64,000 bases of DNA from Lasiodiplodia sp. COLG20 (taxonomy: Eukaryota; Ascomycota; Dothideomycetes; Botryosphaeriales; Botryosphaeriaceae): positions 310,001-374,000 of the forward strand of contig VNWV01000007.1 of NCBI GenBank assembly GCA_009801085.1. The letters are read 5' to 3'. Made by a program: the position numbers and the translations under genes. Numbering within the stretch: position 1 is the first letter of the stretch; each line of letters begins with the position of its first letter. The notes beneath the pieces were generated by a model. That model worked only from the letters and a program-made list of their open reading frames with translations. It ran no database searches and was not told the origin of the DNA. Below, piece after piece: positions 35,314 through 47,583 of the stretch.

Positions 35314-37446
35314 ATGCCTCCCAACCTCGAAGGCGGCCTACGCAGATCTCCACATGCCACGCCTCTGAAGTAGGTACCATCACAAGATCATCAGAATCGC
35401 GCTAATCAATTTCGATGTCAGGCGTGAGCTGGGACGATGGCAGATCTTTGTGAGCCAATCACCTCGAGGCTTCAGCGGCTCTTTCTGACGCTCTACAGAT
35501 GATAACGATTAGCACCATCATCGGCATTGGCTTCATCACGAGAGGCGGCGAGATTCTGGCATTCGGCGGCCCGGCAACGGTGCTGCTGTCCTTCGCATTC
35601 GTCGGATTAGTGGCCGTGGCCGTCATGGAGGGCATCAGCGAAATGGTCGTGACCTGGCCCATCTCGAACCCTATGGTCGAATTCGTCCGCCGCTTCGTAG
35701 ACCGTGACTTTGCTGTGGTGGTATGCGTGGCGTACTGGTACACGTGGGCGATTACCTTTGCTGCTCTCATCTCCACGGCCGGCGGAATTGTAAAGTACTG
35801 GAATGACAGTAGGGTTGCGGAAACGCTCGTGTATGTTCTGTGTCCGCTTTTGGTCTTCTTCATCAACTTCAACACCGTCAGGGCAAGTGGCCTCCAACCC
35901 CCCTATTTCATGTCTAAATGCTGATTTATTTCCAGCTCTTTGGGTACATAGAGCTTTTCGGAGGGGTGTTGAAGCTTCTCATATTATTCATGATATTCGT
36001 TATCATGCTATGTTTAAAGAGTGGCGTCAGTTGGGCTGATGAGCCATGCCACAACTGTGAGAGATTTCTCCAACAGGATAAAGAAAACAAAAAAGCAAAG
36101 TCTAACCCAATCTCCTATCTCCAGACATCACCGATGGCTTCAAAGACACCCCTGAAGTCGGGAGCAGCAGAGGGATACTCGTTTTGTACGTCATCCCCCC
36201 CATTTTATCTGGACTCACGCTAACCACCCACAGAATCGGCATCAACCTGGCCGTGTATCCGTTCCTCGGCGTCGAATCAGTGACGATGACAGCCTTCGAA
36301 GCCAAAGACACGCGCGAACTCAAGCCGCCAGCCAAAAACATCAGCTTCATCGTCCTCTTCGTCTACATGGTCAGCATCATCAGCATGCTCCTCAACGTCC
36401 AATCCGACGACCGCTACCTCATGGTCTACTACAAGCAATGGAACCAAACCGGCACCGCCACCTCCTTCTGCAACTCAACCACCACCTCCGCCTCCCCCAG
36501 CAGCCTGACCCTCAACTTCCTCCTCCCCCGCGCCGAAACCGCCGTCAACAACGCCACCCGCCTCATGCCCGTCATCGCAACCGACAACTTCCACGTCCCC
36601 CACCTCGGCGGCGCGCTCAACGCCTGCCTCCTCTACTCCGCCTTCAGCGCCGCCAACTCGGCGCTCTTCGTCGCGTCGCGCACGCTCTACGGGCTGGGCT
36701 CGAGCATCCAGCGGGACGAGCCGTCGCGCGTGCTGCGGTTCCTGGCGATGTTCGGGCGCGTGGACGGGAACGGCGTGCCGGCGCGCGCGATAATCGGGTC
36801 CATGTTCTTCGCGTGGGTGCCGTTCGTGTCGCTCGGCGGCGACGCGGATACGGCGGGGACGGACAATATGCAGGATATACTGCAGAGCGTGGGGACGACG
36901 AGTTGTATTTTGGTGTGGGCGTCGCAGGCGTTGGCGTTTCTCAGGTATCATTGGTGGTTGAGGCTGCATCATACGGAGTTGAAGGGGCAGTATCGGAAGT
37001 TCGATCGGTGGGCGGCGGAGGGGGGTGGTGGCGGTGGTGGTGGGGGGAGGGGGTTGAGTTGGTTGGAGTTTGCGCAGCCGTGGTTGGCGTGGTTCGCGCT
37101 GGTGGCGAGCTTGGTGATTTTGTTCGTGTTTGCGAGCGCTGGGTTGTGGTCCGAGAATGAGAGGGCGAGGGAGGAGTTGGTGGTTAAGACTTTGGACCAG
37201 TACCTCGGGCCGGGGCTGCTGTTGGTCATGTTTGTGGGGCTGAAAATCGTGAAGAGGAGGTGGTGGGTGCAGCTGGGGGATTGGGAAGAGTTGAGGGAGA
37301 CGCTGAATGATTTGAATGAGCTGGTCATGCCGAGCAGTGCGCCTACAGAGGAGATAAGGCACAATGGCTCGCTTGGACATCATAGCGGCTCAGATGGTGG
37401 GGAGATATTCGAATTAAGGGCGAATGGTGAGGTAACAAGAACGTGA
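35314..37446 (+). CDS. amino-acid permease, APC superfamily (YAT-type)
   Basis: Six exons (35314-35369, 35422-35449, 35499-35882, 35936-36056, 36125-36185, 36234-37446) give 620 residues. Intron 3 (35883-35935) is GC-AG (AGG|GCAAGT...CCAG), required to join NTVR to LFGYIELFGG. The N-terminus LKRELGRWQIFMITISTIIG is the usual permease entry into TM1. PATVLLSFAFVGLVAVAVME, the YWYTWAITF helix and PFLGVESVTMTAFEAKD are typical of fungal amino-acid permeases. About 12 TM helices are expected at the plasma membrane. An enlarged extracellular-looking loop around residues 280-330 is rich in Asn/Thr/Ser with several N-glycosylation sequons, and a run of nine Gly lies in a later loop. Substrate specificity is not predictable. 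Exon 4/intron 4 uses GTGAGA; two nearer donors give the wrong frame. Confidence 0.9.
35883..35935 (+). other. GC-AG intron
   Basis: The exon ends AGG and the intron begins GCAAGT, the classic consensus for GC donors. The acceptor is TTTCCAG. Using it restores the permease frame at a conserved block; no GT donor nearby does. Confidence 0.8.
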
Positions 37447-37923
37447 GAAACACGTCATTTCAACCCAGTTGCTTTAATAGCTCAAAATCTTGACACTCCA
37501 TCTACAAAATAACCACCGTCTGGCATTCTCGTCCTGGGAAAAATTTAGTGGCATCACCAAAGGAGCATCCATACCCTGAACTTCAGTTCTTACCGGCCAA
37601 CTTTCCGCGCTCCTCCCACCCGAAACGAACTTAGCGTCTTTGCAGAAAACGGTATCCAGAGAATCAGGGATGAGCTCGATTCCGACACGGCAGCAGAGCT
37701 CTGTTTCAGAACCGAGAACACCATGTAAAGGGTATTATCGTGGATTAATATTGCCACTCCCGCCTCAAAGGGTATATACAAACACCACCCAAACCATGAA
37801 CACAATAGTTTTCTTGACCATATATCAACCGGGACCACATCGAGCCCATTATTCTGTCTGCAGTCTCTTTTACCATCTTCAATGTTCTCATCACACGTAA
37901 ACAGGAAATAAGCCAGCTCCCCA
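37447..37923. other. convergent intergenic
   Basis: A 477 bp AT-rich spacer between the permease stop and the aspartic-protease-like stop. No gene was seen. Confidence 0.55.
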
Positions 37924-39674
37924 TCAATTCTGCCACGAAAACCGCTGGTCTTTCGGATCGTTCGCAGCACGGCGGTTATCGGGGCTATTACTGGCGGCCA
38001 TCTCGTACACGACGGGCGGGCTGGGCAACTCGTGGGCGCTGTTCTGGCCCGAGTCCAGCTCCTGCATGCGGCGCTGCTTGTGCGGGTCGTCGATCTTAGT
38101 GCCCTGCATCTCCCAGATCTCCCTGTTGTCGCTCTCGACGGGCGTGCCGTGCCACGCGTCGTACGGCTTGCCTTCCTGGCCCTGGAGCTCGAAGTGCTGG
38201 CCGTACTGTTGTTGGTGCAGCTGCTGTTGCTGCTGCTGCCAGGCGGCGGCGGCCTGGGCGTCCTTCCGCCGCTTGCTCCGGCGGCGCCAGCAGAAGATGA
38301 TGGCGACGATCAGGAAGACGCCGACGACGGAGGCGGCGACGGCGATGCCGGCGGTGGCGCCGGTGCTGAGGCCCGTCGCCTCGCCGAACGTGTCGTCGCC
38401 GTCGTCGCCGGGCGAGAGGATCGTCACGATGTCGGGGTCGGGAGACGTCTCGGGGAAGTTTACCTGGGTGACAGTGAAGTTTCGCCGCTCGTGGTCGACG
38501 ATCAGGTAGGCTTCCTGGAGGAGGGTCCGGCCGAGGCGGTACTGCGAGTCGTTTGCGGCGCGGCGGATGGGGAAGTATTTGGTGTTGTTCGGATAGATGG
38601 GATATCCGATTTCGAGGTCGAAGGCGGCGTAGGGGAGCACAATGTTTGTGCTGTTGGTTTCGCTGGTGTAGATTTGGTTGCCGAGCTTGATGGTGAATTC
38701 GGGGTTGAGGTCGGTTAGCTTTTGATGGATGGTATCGTTTACGAGATAGCGCTCGGTGACGTTGTCGAAGGTCAGGCCGAAGTTTTGGGCAAAGGTTTCG
38801 CACACGTCCTCAGGCAGCCAGAGCTCAGGAACTGTTGAGTCGATGAGGGACAAATGGCCAGCATGGGTCATGGCAGCAACGCCGATGAGACTGTTAGATG
38901 CAGTGATGGACTGGACGCCAACCATCAGGTTGCTGGTGTCGCCATCGGCAAAAGTGAAATTGAACTGTGGGGGCGATTTGAAGCGAGCTTGGTCGTAGCC
39001 GCCCAGTATTAAGCTTCCAGGGACCTTCTTATTTCCTGCATTCAGGTGTTAGTGCATGTCAGGACTCCATAGACGACGGGATACGGACGGTAGCGGGCTC
39101 CGGCCGTGTAAGCATATGAACGGCTTGGGATGGAATTATTTGTCTTCAGGTTGTTGAAAAAGCTGGTGACAGAAGAGGTTGTGGTATCAAAAGTGGAAGA
39201 GATGGGGCTTAAGCCGATGAGCCCCATATAAAAGTTTTTGTTGGCTACTCCGGCAAGTATTTGATGGCTTAATTGCAAGGCGCTGTTGTCTGAGCTGCTG
39301 CCAAGACGGAGCGTGTCATAGCCATACAGGCCATTCGCACTCACGCCGAGGTCGTCCTCGAGGCCCAGGTTGTAAATGGCCATCTCCTCCCATGTTGACG
39401 ACTTGTTCGTCTGGAAGCCCGTATTCTGCGAGCTGCCAAAAATCTCGGCGCCGCGCGAAGAGGCACAGTCGGAGGGATCATCTGCAGTGCAGCCCTCGGG
39501 CAAGGGCACAAAAGTCTCGTGACCGCGCGTCGATACGAGGACCCGGAATTCCTGGGGCGGCGTGCCGACGCTCAGGCGAAAAGTGGACCAGGAGCCGTCG
39601 TTGCCATCCCATTTGCCCGTGTTTGGCACGGTATATGCAGTGGGCGCCGAGTCCTCGCGGCGGCGGAGAGGCAT
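37924..39674 (-). CDS. membrane-anchored pepsin-fold (A1) protein, catalytic motifs degenerate; 5' end uncertain
   Basis: Exons 39674-39089 and 39035-37924 (53 nt intron) give 565 residues from the ATG of MPLRRREDSAP. The fold is recognisable: FRLSVGTPPQEFRVLVSTRG corresponds to the first Asp-Thr-Gly loop but reads Ser-Thr-Arg-Gly. The second loop reads IDSTVPELWLP, so DTG is replaced by DST. A lectin-like or non-peptidase role is therefore likely; fungal relatives of this type are common. After the lumenal/extracellular domain with many N-glycosylation sequons comes a TM helix (AGIAVAASVVGVFLIVAIIF), a basic stop (CWRRRSKRRK), a Gln-rich stretch and a ~110-residue cytoplasmic tail. The frame stays open ~170 bp upstream of the ATG with hydrophobic residues (LLSAPLAILCTV), so a signal-peptide exon is probably missing from this model. 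Confidence 0.8.
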
Positions 39675-42366
39675 CGCAAGCACGTCGGAAACGCGCGCCG
39701 GGGTGTGGGCGGAGCGCGAGTCAGCGAAAATCAGGCCTGTCAGGCGCGCGCATGTCGTTGCCTCAGGAAGACTTGTGGAGACTGTACACAGTATGGCCAG
39801 TGGAGCAGACAGGAGACCGTTGGTGAGAAGCGACAGAAAGGAAGGTGTTTAAGGCGGTTGCGAGGAGAGGGTCGGCGGCGGCTAAAGAGGCTACTGCGGC
39901 TGGGCAGAATGGGGGCCAGCCGAGAAACGTACTTATTCTCAAGCGCTTGGCCTTTCTCCTCCATCCTCTTGTTCCAGAGCCACGCGCACCTCGCTGGCCT
40001 GATTCCGCCCGCCTTTGATTGGCACTCGAGCTGCCCAGACTTGCGCTGGTGCGACTTACTGCTCCACCCCCTTCCTTTGCGCCCGGGCTGACTGCCGCTC
40101 AGCCTCGTCCTACTACTTATTGGCCAATTGCGCCTCAGCGAAGGCTTGGCCCCCATCCGCCAACGCACCGGGAAACCCGTCTGTCGCGGCGCCCAGCAGT
40201 ATAAAGTTCGCACGAGGGCCAAGGCCTATACCGTTATTAATTCACGTGCTGAGAATGCCTTATCCCAACAAGGCCCCAGCTTTCTAGCATTGCCTCTGCC
40301 GTCCCCTATGCGAGCACTACATATACTTTGCAGTCACAACTTGCAGCAACCTTCCTCTTTCCCCGCGCAAAGTGCGTTTGCACTTGCAGTGGTGAAAGCC
40401 TGTTTCTGTTGCCCGTGCGACGTGCATCTGCAGTACGCGCTGGAAGCAGACCTTGCTACTCAAGTTCCAAGCCTCGCTTGCCGCTTTTGCACACTGTCGC
40501 CATCTCTGGACCTCTCCATCCATTTCTGAAGACTAGCAGTCAATCTGTATTCCGATTCAGGATAATGAGATCCATCTTATCGACGCACCCCTAAAAATAA
40601 TCAGATGTTCCTTGCTAGTACCACCCACGACGCTTGGACCCCCGCAAACCATCGTTGCCTTTTTTGCTGGTGATCCTCAAGACACAACATTCCACGTGCG
40701 ACGTTCAAAATTTGGAGACATTGGGATCCTCAGTCAACTCCGGGCCTTCCCGCGATCCTACTTTTGCCGTTCGACAAAACGGCTCGGCTCTGCTCAACGC
40801 TCGCATGTCAAGAAGACCTTGCATTATGGAGCACATGTTAGCCGCAGGTCAAGATTTTGCCATGTGCAAGGGATCCGCATTTCCACGCCTGCACGCAGCC
40901 CCATGCACTATTCCGCCCAAACGTCGTCTGTCCATCTCATGACCACCATCGGCGAGGGGCATCGGATTCGGCTTTTTCCAACCGTGAAATCAGCCATCGC
41001 ATGCTGTGTCGCTTCATCAGCCTCCAGGCAACATTCACTCAGCCGTGTTGCATCGCCCATGGCAGCCTGCTCCTTGCCTTCTTTTACCCCGCTTCCTATC
41101 GCAGTTACGCGCATTCCCATCGTAGGCACACTTCCCCCCACATTACAGCCAGTAGATTTCTCCCGTCAATGGCGCCACTTTGAGTCTTGGCCCAACGAAC
41201 AACAAAACACATATTCAAATGTTACCCAGGGCAGGATCCACACCGCTGATATCCACCTAAGCCCTCAAATACAATGCAACAGCTCTAAAACGATCAATTG
41301 CTGCCTCTACAACAGCGCTATATTTGAAACTTCTTCTACAACCTTCTCGCTGATACAATCCTTCTAAAGGCCCAGGGCGAAGCACAAATTACTCTTTCTG
41401 GATGAGGTAACGTCTTGTCCTCCAGACAACGGGTAGTATCCTCGCATGGGGCTCTGTGCTCGAAGCGTTTGCAATCCTGTCAAACCTCGGCGCTCCCATT
41501 TCCGCCGGTTACCTGCTCATCAATTGGGTAACGTATCACGCTCTACGGTGCTATCCATCACCCCTGAACCCCGCCAAGGATTCTGCAATTGACTGTAGGC
41601 TCAAGGGGTTGCAAAATCAACCAGAATTCAAGGAACATTGATGCCCAATGCCTTTCCTGCTTGCACAGGCGTGGAAAGTTGTGATGCTTGCAAAATTTTG
41701 ATTAATGAGATCTGTCCGGCTCTACAAAATATTGCAGGTATATTCTTTATGGTTTAGTCGCCTGGTCTGGTCCTGACACTCCCAGCCTCCAACCACAATG
41801 AAGGTCCTGGAGCGCCACCTCGGTTCTTGCCGCACCTCGTATGCAAAAAGAGCAACTTCGAACCAAGTCCACAGCCAACCGCTTCAATTGACACTCTGGC
41901 ATAGCCAAAACCGTGCGCGTCACGATCGCAAGGGGTACGGATGGTATCGGTACCTTGCCGTCTGCAGGCCTGAGCTGCGGCTCCTTCAGATTGCTTCCTC
42001 AGCGCCTCAGCAGTCGTCCAATCATTAATGAGGTGGCAGACGCGTTCGCATACAGAGCTGTGGCACCTGCAATCTAATGTATGCAAGTTTGATACACTAC
42101 GGCTACGCACACTCACAGCTGACTGCCGATCGGCTCACCGGCATCTCAAAGCTCCTGCCTCATCACGCCTCAATGCGATTGACGATGTCTTCGACACCCT
42201 TGCCGAGCATGTATATGAGCCACGTTCAGTACAAGCTTAATGTACATCCTCTAACAACCAGTTCCTTCCCCCTGCAAGAGCTCGACTCTGATCTTTGCTT
42301 GGGTATATCCAAATCTTTGGGCACGCTGAAGACGACTCTCCTCACATCACTTTTCAAGTCAGCAGC
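39675..42366. other. 2.7 kb intergenic, no supported gene
   Basis: The first ~200 bp probably holds the missing first exon of the pepsin-fold gene. The rest contains only motif-free frames, the longest being 40612-41367 (+, no ATG start, no domain). It also carries the promoter of the secreted protein at 42367. Confidence 0.45.
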
Positions 42367-43425
42367 ATGCCGGCTCTCATGAACATTTTCCCGCTTCTTT
42401 ACCTTGTTATACATGGTATTCTTGCGGTTCCGCAGCCACAGCCTGCACTGCCGCTGAACACAGTCCCTGACGTCGGGCATCAGCATGCGATACGTGATAT
42501 CGCAGAGACAACATATTCACCTTCCTCGACCTGTCCCAGCTACGCCACCATCACAGAGGGACCTGCATGTGCTGGATGCGTCCTCGAGGCCATTGAGCCC
42601 AAGCAGCTCAGCTTCCCAGGCACTGTTATCCACCTTACGCCGACGGTCATTGAGTATGCCATTATCAACCCAGACGGCTGTACTAGTTACTCGACAACGA
42701 CAAAGACACCCATCTGCACTCAATGCGAAACCATCTTTACCGCGGCGTCTGATATCACCTGGACATGGAAGCAGACTACCCTGTAAGTTGACACAACTTC
42801 GCTGGTATACGAATGCTGACTCGCAACCATCCGCAGGACATATCCCACAACTTACCTCGGATATGATTGCTGGCAGCTTGCAACATGGCGCAAAGATTCA
42901 GGCTATGACAACGAGTGCACGTTTGAGCCTACGACCAGCATGCATCCTTTCGTATACCCGTCGACCGCTACCGCAGAGATGTACATGCCCGTCCCTCCTC
43001 CGGTCATCGATTACCTAAAGAATGATTCCAATCTCTATCTATCTTTCGACGTCTCTACCTGCACAGCAAGGAAGCCAAGCGCAGGCAAATGCCAAGCCTA
43101 CCTCGCAGGCACAAGCATTGAGTTTTCTACAGCTCCTCGACTAGCTGGAACTGTGGCCACGACTTCATCCTCTAGTTTCACAATTGGAGACTCGGCACAC
43201 GTGAGGAGAGCGGGACTTCTTGATGAAACGCCGACAACCCTCCGCGCAACAATGACAGGGATGTCTTCAAATTCGACTACGAGCACTCTAGAGGATTTAA
43301 CAACAACACAGATCTCAAGCAGCCGGTCCAGCGGTCAGTCAACAGTGGCCTCTACTGAGACTACCACAACAACTACCAAAATAGCTACTTTGACTCGTAC
43401 TACCGCTGTGCAGTCATCAGCATAA
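42367..43425 (+). CDS. secreted Ser/Thr-rich protein, paralogue A of a tandem pair
   Basis: Exons 42367-42782 and 42837-43425 (54 nt GTAAGT-CAG intron) give 334 residues. A signal peptide (FPLLYLVIHGILAVPQP region) starts the protein. A Cys-containing module follows, with CPSYATITEGPACAGCVLEA, CTSYSTTTKTPICTQC and the Trp-bearing TWTWKQTTL at the splice junction. Then come TTYLGYDCWQLATW, PFVYPSTATAEMYMPVPPPV and a C-terminal ~110-residue Ser/Thr tail. No GPI-type hydrophobic end is present. The intron lies at the same place and phase (after a Thr codon, two bases into Leu) as intron 1 of the next gene, supporting common descent. It is probably secreted or wall-associated; the family was not recognised. 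A second in-frame ATG at 42379 is an equally good start. Confidence 0.82.
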
Positions 43426-44684
43426 ATCACCCTTGGGCCAGGACCGGCTCCGGCCGAGCTCCTGTCGACTACATTCAACCCACTCGAAGCTTGTGCTTGC
43501 TTTTCTACCTTTCTCGAAACTCAAACCTTCCTCGCCTTCTTCCAAGTTCTGGCTTCTGTTTGTGCTACGTTTCAGGCAAATCCCCGTTAGATATCTTCAA
43601 TAGATCAGGGAAATGGCATGCCACAATGATGAAAGAAGATTCGAGCCCACATGATGCAAAGCCCCATTTTGAAAATTGACTGCGTGACTGTCGTTCTTTG
43701 CTTTTCAATGCTATCTGCCTGATATCACTTTGCTTTTTGCCATGGTGGTGAGTTGAGCTTACAAATATGCAGACCAACCACACTCCTATCCCAATACGCA
43801 TCCAATCAAGCACTCGTAACCAATACTTTTAATAATCTCGGAAGAGCAGATATTAATAAAGTATAGGCTGGTTTAGACGAACTATAAAACTAGTTCATGA
43901 GAAGTGAAAACGGGGAATTTACCGCCTTTTACCAACTCTCACTACGAAAGGAACGTACGCTATTCCTCTATAGATTTCGCGGATTTTCACAAGGAGCCTT
44001 TTGAAGTCAGAGGGGATTAGGGAAGGAGAAGAAGTCCCAAGACATGCCATATTGCTCTGAATTGCCGGAAAGAGCTGAACAAATGCAACGCAGGTGATCC
44101 ATATGACTCGAAATGCTACAAATAGCGGAAACATGTGGTTCGGCCGAGTTGGATCTGTGCTGTGCCTTGCATTGCTTGAACGTGGTCGAACTTCTTGTGG
44201 TCATCCTTCGATTTCTGGTCCTTGCTTGTGTAAAGTCGGGTGCCGACAGCATTGCGGCTGAACTTGGAACAGGCCCGGTTTGAGACATTTTGCGCCACGG
44301 AATCCAGAAGTCTCCCGTTCCAGCGTAAGACATCACACAGCTGACTTCCGAGACTTCCATGGATGCAAGGTACAATTCTACGTGTCAAACCTGCCATGCC
44401 ATTTTGCGGAGGTATACGGCGGCCCCGGCAAGTTTGGTCATTCCGGTAGAACTGCATCTTACCGTTCCTGATTATCGTGGCTCAAAAGGCAATTTGCAAC
44501 CAAACAACCTGCATAACTCCCTTTCTTCTACATAAGCTTTATCACGTGCCAACAAGGAAGGCCTAACGCTGTGAGAAGAGTGCAAATATATCAGTGTGCC
44601 ATGGAATGAATGACTTCTTCGTCTGGCAGCAGAGCCCCTTCGTTAATCCTCTCCTGACCTCAAATCACCAACCGTACCACTACC
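43426..44684. other. intergenic between tandem paralogues
   Basis: In this 1.26 kb interval some minus-strand frames (e.g. 44116-44457) have basic, Ser-rich sequence but no clean start, domain or splice partner. They are left uncalled. The upstream region of the second paralogue contains an AATATAT element near 44585. Confidence 0.4.
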
Positions 44685-47583
44685 ATGCGTCGTTTAATTC
44701 TCCACTCAATTCTATCCATATGTTTCTCACGCGGCAGATTCATTCGCTTGTCGTCCGCGGCAATGGTTGATCTGAACATAAGCATCTCTGAAACGTTCGT
44801 GAGCAGCCCATCGGCATGCACCGGCTTGGTATTGGAGGCTGTTGAACCCTCACTGCTCACTTTTCCCATAAACCCAATGTCACAAACGACCGATACGCAT
44901 ATTGCGCCCACTGATGGTGCTCAACCATTTACCATATCAGAGGTACCGACAACTACTTTGACCATGGAGGCCTCTCGCACAGGGGATGTAGTCCCCGTCG
45001 CTTGGATTTGGAACAACATGACCCTGTAAGTATTGCAAACTTCCTTTACCATTTCTCAACAGCTGTTAATGATACAAGCACATCTGGAACAACTTACTCC
45101 GCCTTCGAAGCAATGCGCTTCGCAACTCGGCAAAACGACGACACTCCAGATTGCAGTTTGAACTTCACAACGGTCTCATTTCAAACACCTTTCGTCTACC
45201 CAGTCTCGACAACACAGGCACAAAGAAAAGGTCCGGAGCTGCCGTATCCGGTCATCCAAACCCTCATCCCGACAATCACAGCTGCATACCCTGGGTTGAA
45301 TCTGGGCGGATGCACTTTCGGCAGCACCTACCAGGAGACTCTTTCCCTAAGATCTCATGACCTATCACGAACCATATCTCAGTCGACAAGTGCAACACGT
45401 ACGGAAGAGCCCAGCTCAGTGCAAGTCTCTTCCACAAGTTCAATGTGGAGTGAGGTTACGATTAGTTTGGACACATCATTCTCGTTCTCCCAGGCATTCC
45501 GAACAATCCCAGCGTCTCAAAGCATGTCATCCGGTCTATATAATTCAACAGGTTGCCATTGTTGTAACAGAACAGCGTCAAGAACCGATACAAGCACATT
45601 GCCCGCCTCAGTCGCATCACGACTTCCGGGATCCTTTATGCCGACAGCTGAATCAAAACATGTTTCAGATTCAACCCTCAGAATGGGCGACACAGCAACA
45701 CCTATTGCCATCTCATCATGCTCCGTCTCTCGTGAGTACATACCAAGTCATGGTGAGTCGATTCCCGGGAGCGCTTCATCACCACAAAGGCCGTAGCCAA
45801 CAAATACCGATGACATAAAACAGATGATTCTTCTTCATTTCGGCGTTCTCGTGGCTCTGATTTTCGAACGGGCATGAGATTCGCAACTAAATCAAGAATC
45901 ATGACAATTTCCTCTTCAGAGATAGGTACCAATCAGAAAACATTCACAGTGCCGATCGCAGACTCCACAGGCATCCAGAGTCCTACCTCTCGATCGGCCT
46001 GTGTACCAGGCGCATCTGGAACTTCTCCAATTCTATCATCGTTAGTTTCAACCTTTCCAACAGTCTCACCATCTCAAACGGTCCCCCCGGGCTCGGCAGC
46101 CTCAGAAGGTTGTTCTTCATGTGGTAAAACCAATGACGGCATCACGACAAGACTTCTAACTACAGTATATACCATGAACGGTAGCGCAACATCAGACATA
46201 TTCACAATGTCATTCGAGTCTGGGTTCCGGATAGGAACGTGGACTAGTAACCCGTTCGCGGAAGCACATGAAAAACCCACAAAAACAAACCTCGTACCTC
46301 CCACAACGAAGGCAAACACTACCACCTCCACTTTGCCGGGCTTAAGTTCCGTAGAGCTGCCATCACCCGTCTCTATAGCGTGGCGTACGCTCTCATTTGT
46401 TCCCCCAGAAATCACATGGTCCACCACTTCAACTTCGACTCCAGCAAGGTCAGCTCTAACGCCAGCATCACCCTTGCCATATTCAAATACGACGTCAACA
46501 ACAAGATCGCCAACTTTAGTGCCACATTCAGCATCAACATCGTTGTCGAAAAATGCTTCGCTAACTTCAAATTCAAGTTCAATATTTACGAAAACACTGG
46601 AAAGCACGCAGTCTTCCACAACATCTGAAATCTCAAGGTCAGACATACGGTCCACTACAAGCTCCGACAGCATCAAAACGCCCACTACCTCATCTTCAGC
46701 TACATCAGGGTCTATCAGTTACGTCTCCTTAACTGCCAGCGGTCAGATTGTTTCCCCCACCATCGTGGCAAAGCCACCAAGTGATAGTCGGACCATGGAA
46801 GGTACCTCGACTACTGGCAATGCTCCAAGCACGACAAGAGTAGAACATCTGCCCTCCTCATCGTCAGATTCTTGGATATTAAGTCCAAATTCTCCATCGT
46901 TGTCAAGCACGGACAGTACTGGGGATATCACCAATGGCTTTAACCCAGCCATAGGCTCAAGGCTGAGTCCTTTGTCACCTTTATTCACTTCCACTTTCCC
47001 ACCAGACGGCCCAGGAGTGCATTCCAGCCCCGCATCGACCTCTGGTAGCACGGAAAGCTCAACAAGCACGGAGACTTCTGATTCCCCAGGATCCACATCA
47101 GGTCTTCCACCCCCATTGACTATCGGCCAGGGCAGCACCGGCATCCCCCGTCAGCCGTCTACGCTGAGCACCGCCACAGGGTCCTCAAAATTGGCCCCAG
47201 GCCAGCTACCTCCATCAGCTGTCACTACTGAAACCAACGAAGTCACTTGCAGCACACACCCGCCCTCGACGGTAACGGTGACGGTGTGTGCTACGGCAGG
47301 GCCCGCTGCGAACACTACTGCAGGTTTTACTTCAAGCCCCAGACAGACCGTCACCAGCGGCTCTTCTGGAGCACATGGCGACGGCGCTGGCGAGACCACC
47401 GGTCAGGCGACTACTACAACAATGTCTGCCCTGAGCAGCGGTAGCGGGACAGACAGCCCTGCGACATCGATTTCGGCACCGACGACGTCTGCAGGAGGTG
47501 CGGCTAGCGGAAAGCGTCAAGAGGTAGCTGGTTTGGGGTACTGGGCGCTCGGAGGACTGGGCTTGTATGTAGTTTTAGGATAA
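44685..47583 (+). CDS. large mucin-like GPI-anchored wall protein, paralogue B with extended tail
   Basis: Exons 44685-45025, 45079-45752 and 45824-47583 (53 and 71 nt introns) give 924 residues. The N-terminal ~110 residues parallel paralogue A: CTGLVLEAVEPSLLTFP matches CAGCVLEAIEPKQLSFP, and VAWIWNNMTL matches TWTWKQTTL at an intron of identical position and phase. PFVYPVSTTQAQ in exon 2 matches PFVYPSTATAE. Exon 3 adds ~585 residues dominated by Ser, Thr and Pro with scattered N-sequons, typical of heavily glycosylated wall proteins. The end has Ser/Gly/Ala residues, GKRQ, then the short hydrophobic EVAGLGYWALGGLGLYVVLG, a plausible GPI-attachment signal. The exon 2 frame alone stops at 45796; the GTGAGT donor at 45753 avoids it and joins exon 3 in frame. 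Splitting into two genes is the alternative. Confidence 0.78.

Noticed and set aside
36438..37383. Long frames on both strands over the permease last exon
   Set aside because: Shadows of the permease in GC- and G-rich sequence.
40612..41367. 251-codon forward frame
   Set aside because: Begins at a non-ATG codon, no domain or coding-like composition.
44116..44457. Minus-strand frame with basic, mitochondrial-like sequence
   Set aside because: A short MTKLAGAAVYLRKMAW start lies in another frame, but no splice model joins a meaningful protein.
45824..47583. Treating the mucin-like third exon as a separate gene
   Set aside because: It would lack a signal peptide; a GTGAGT donor at 45753 and CAG acceptor at 45823 join it in frame to the upstream exons.
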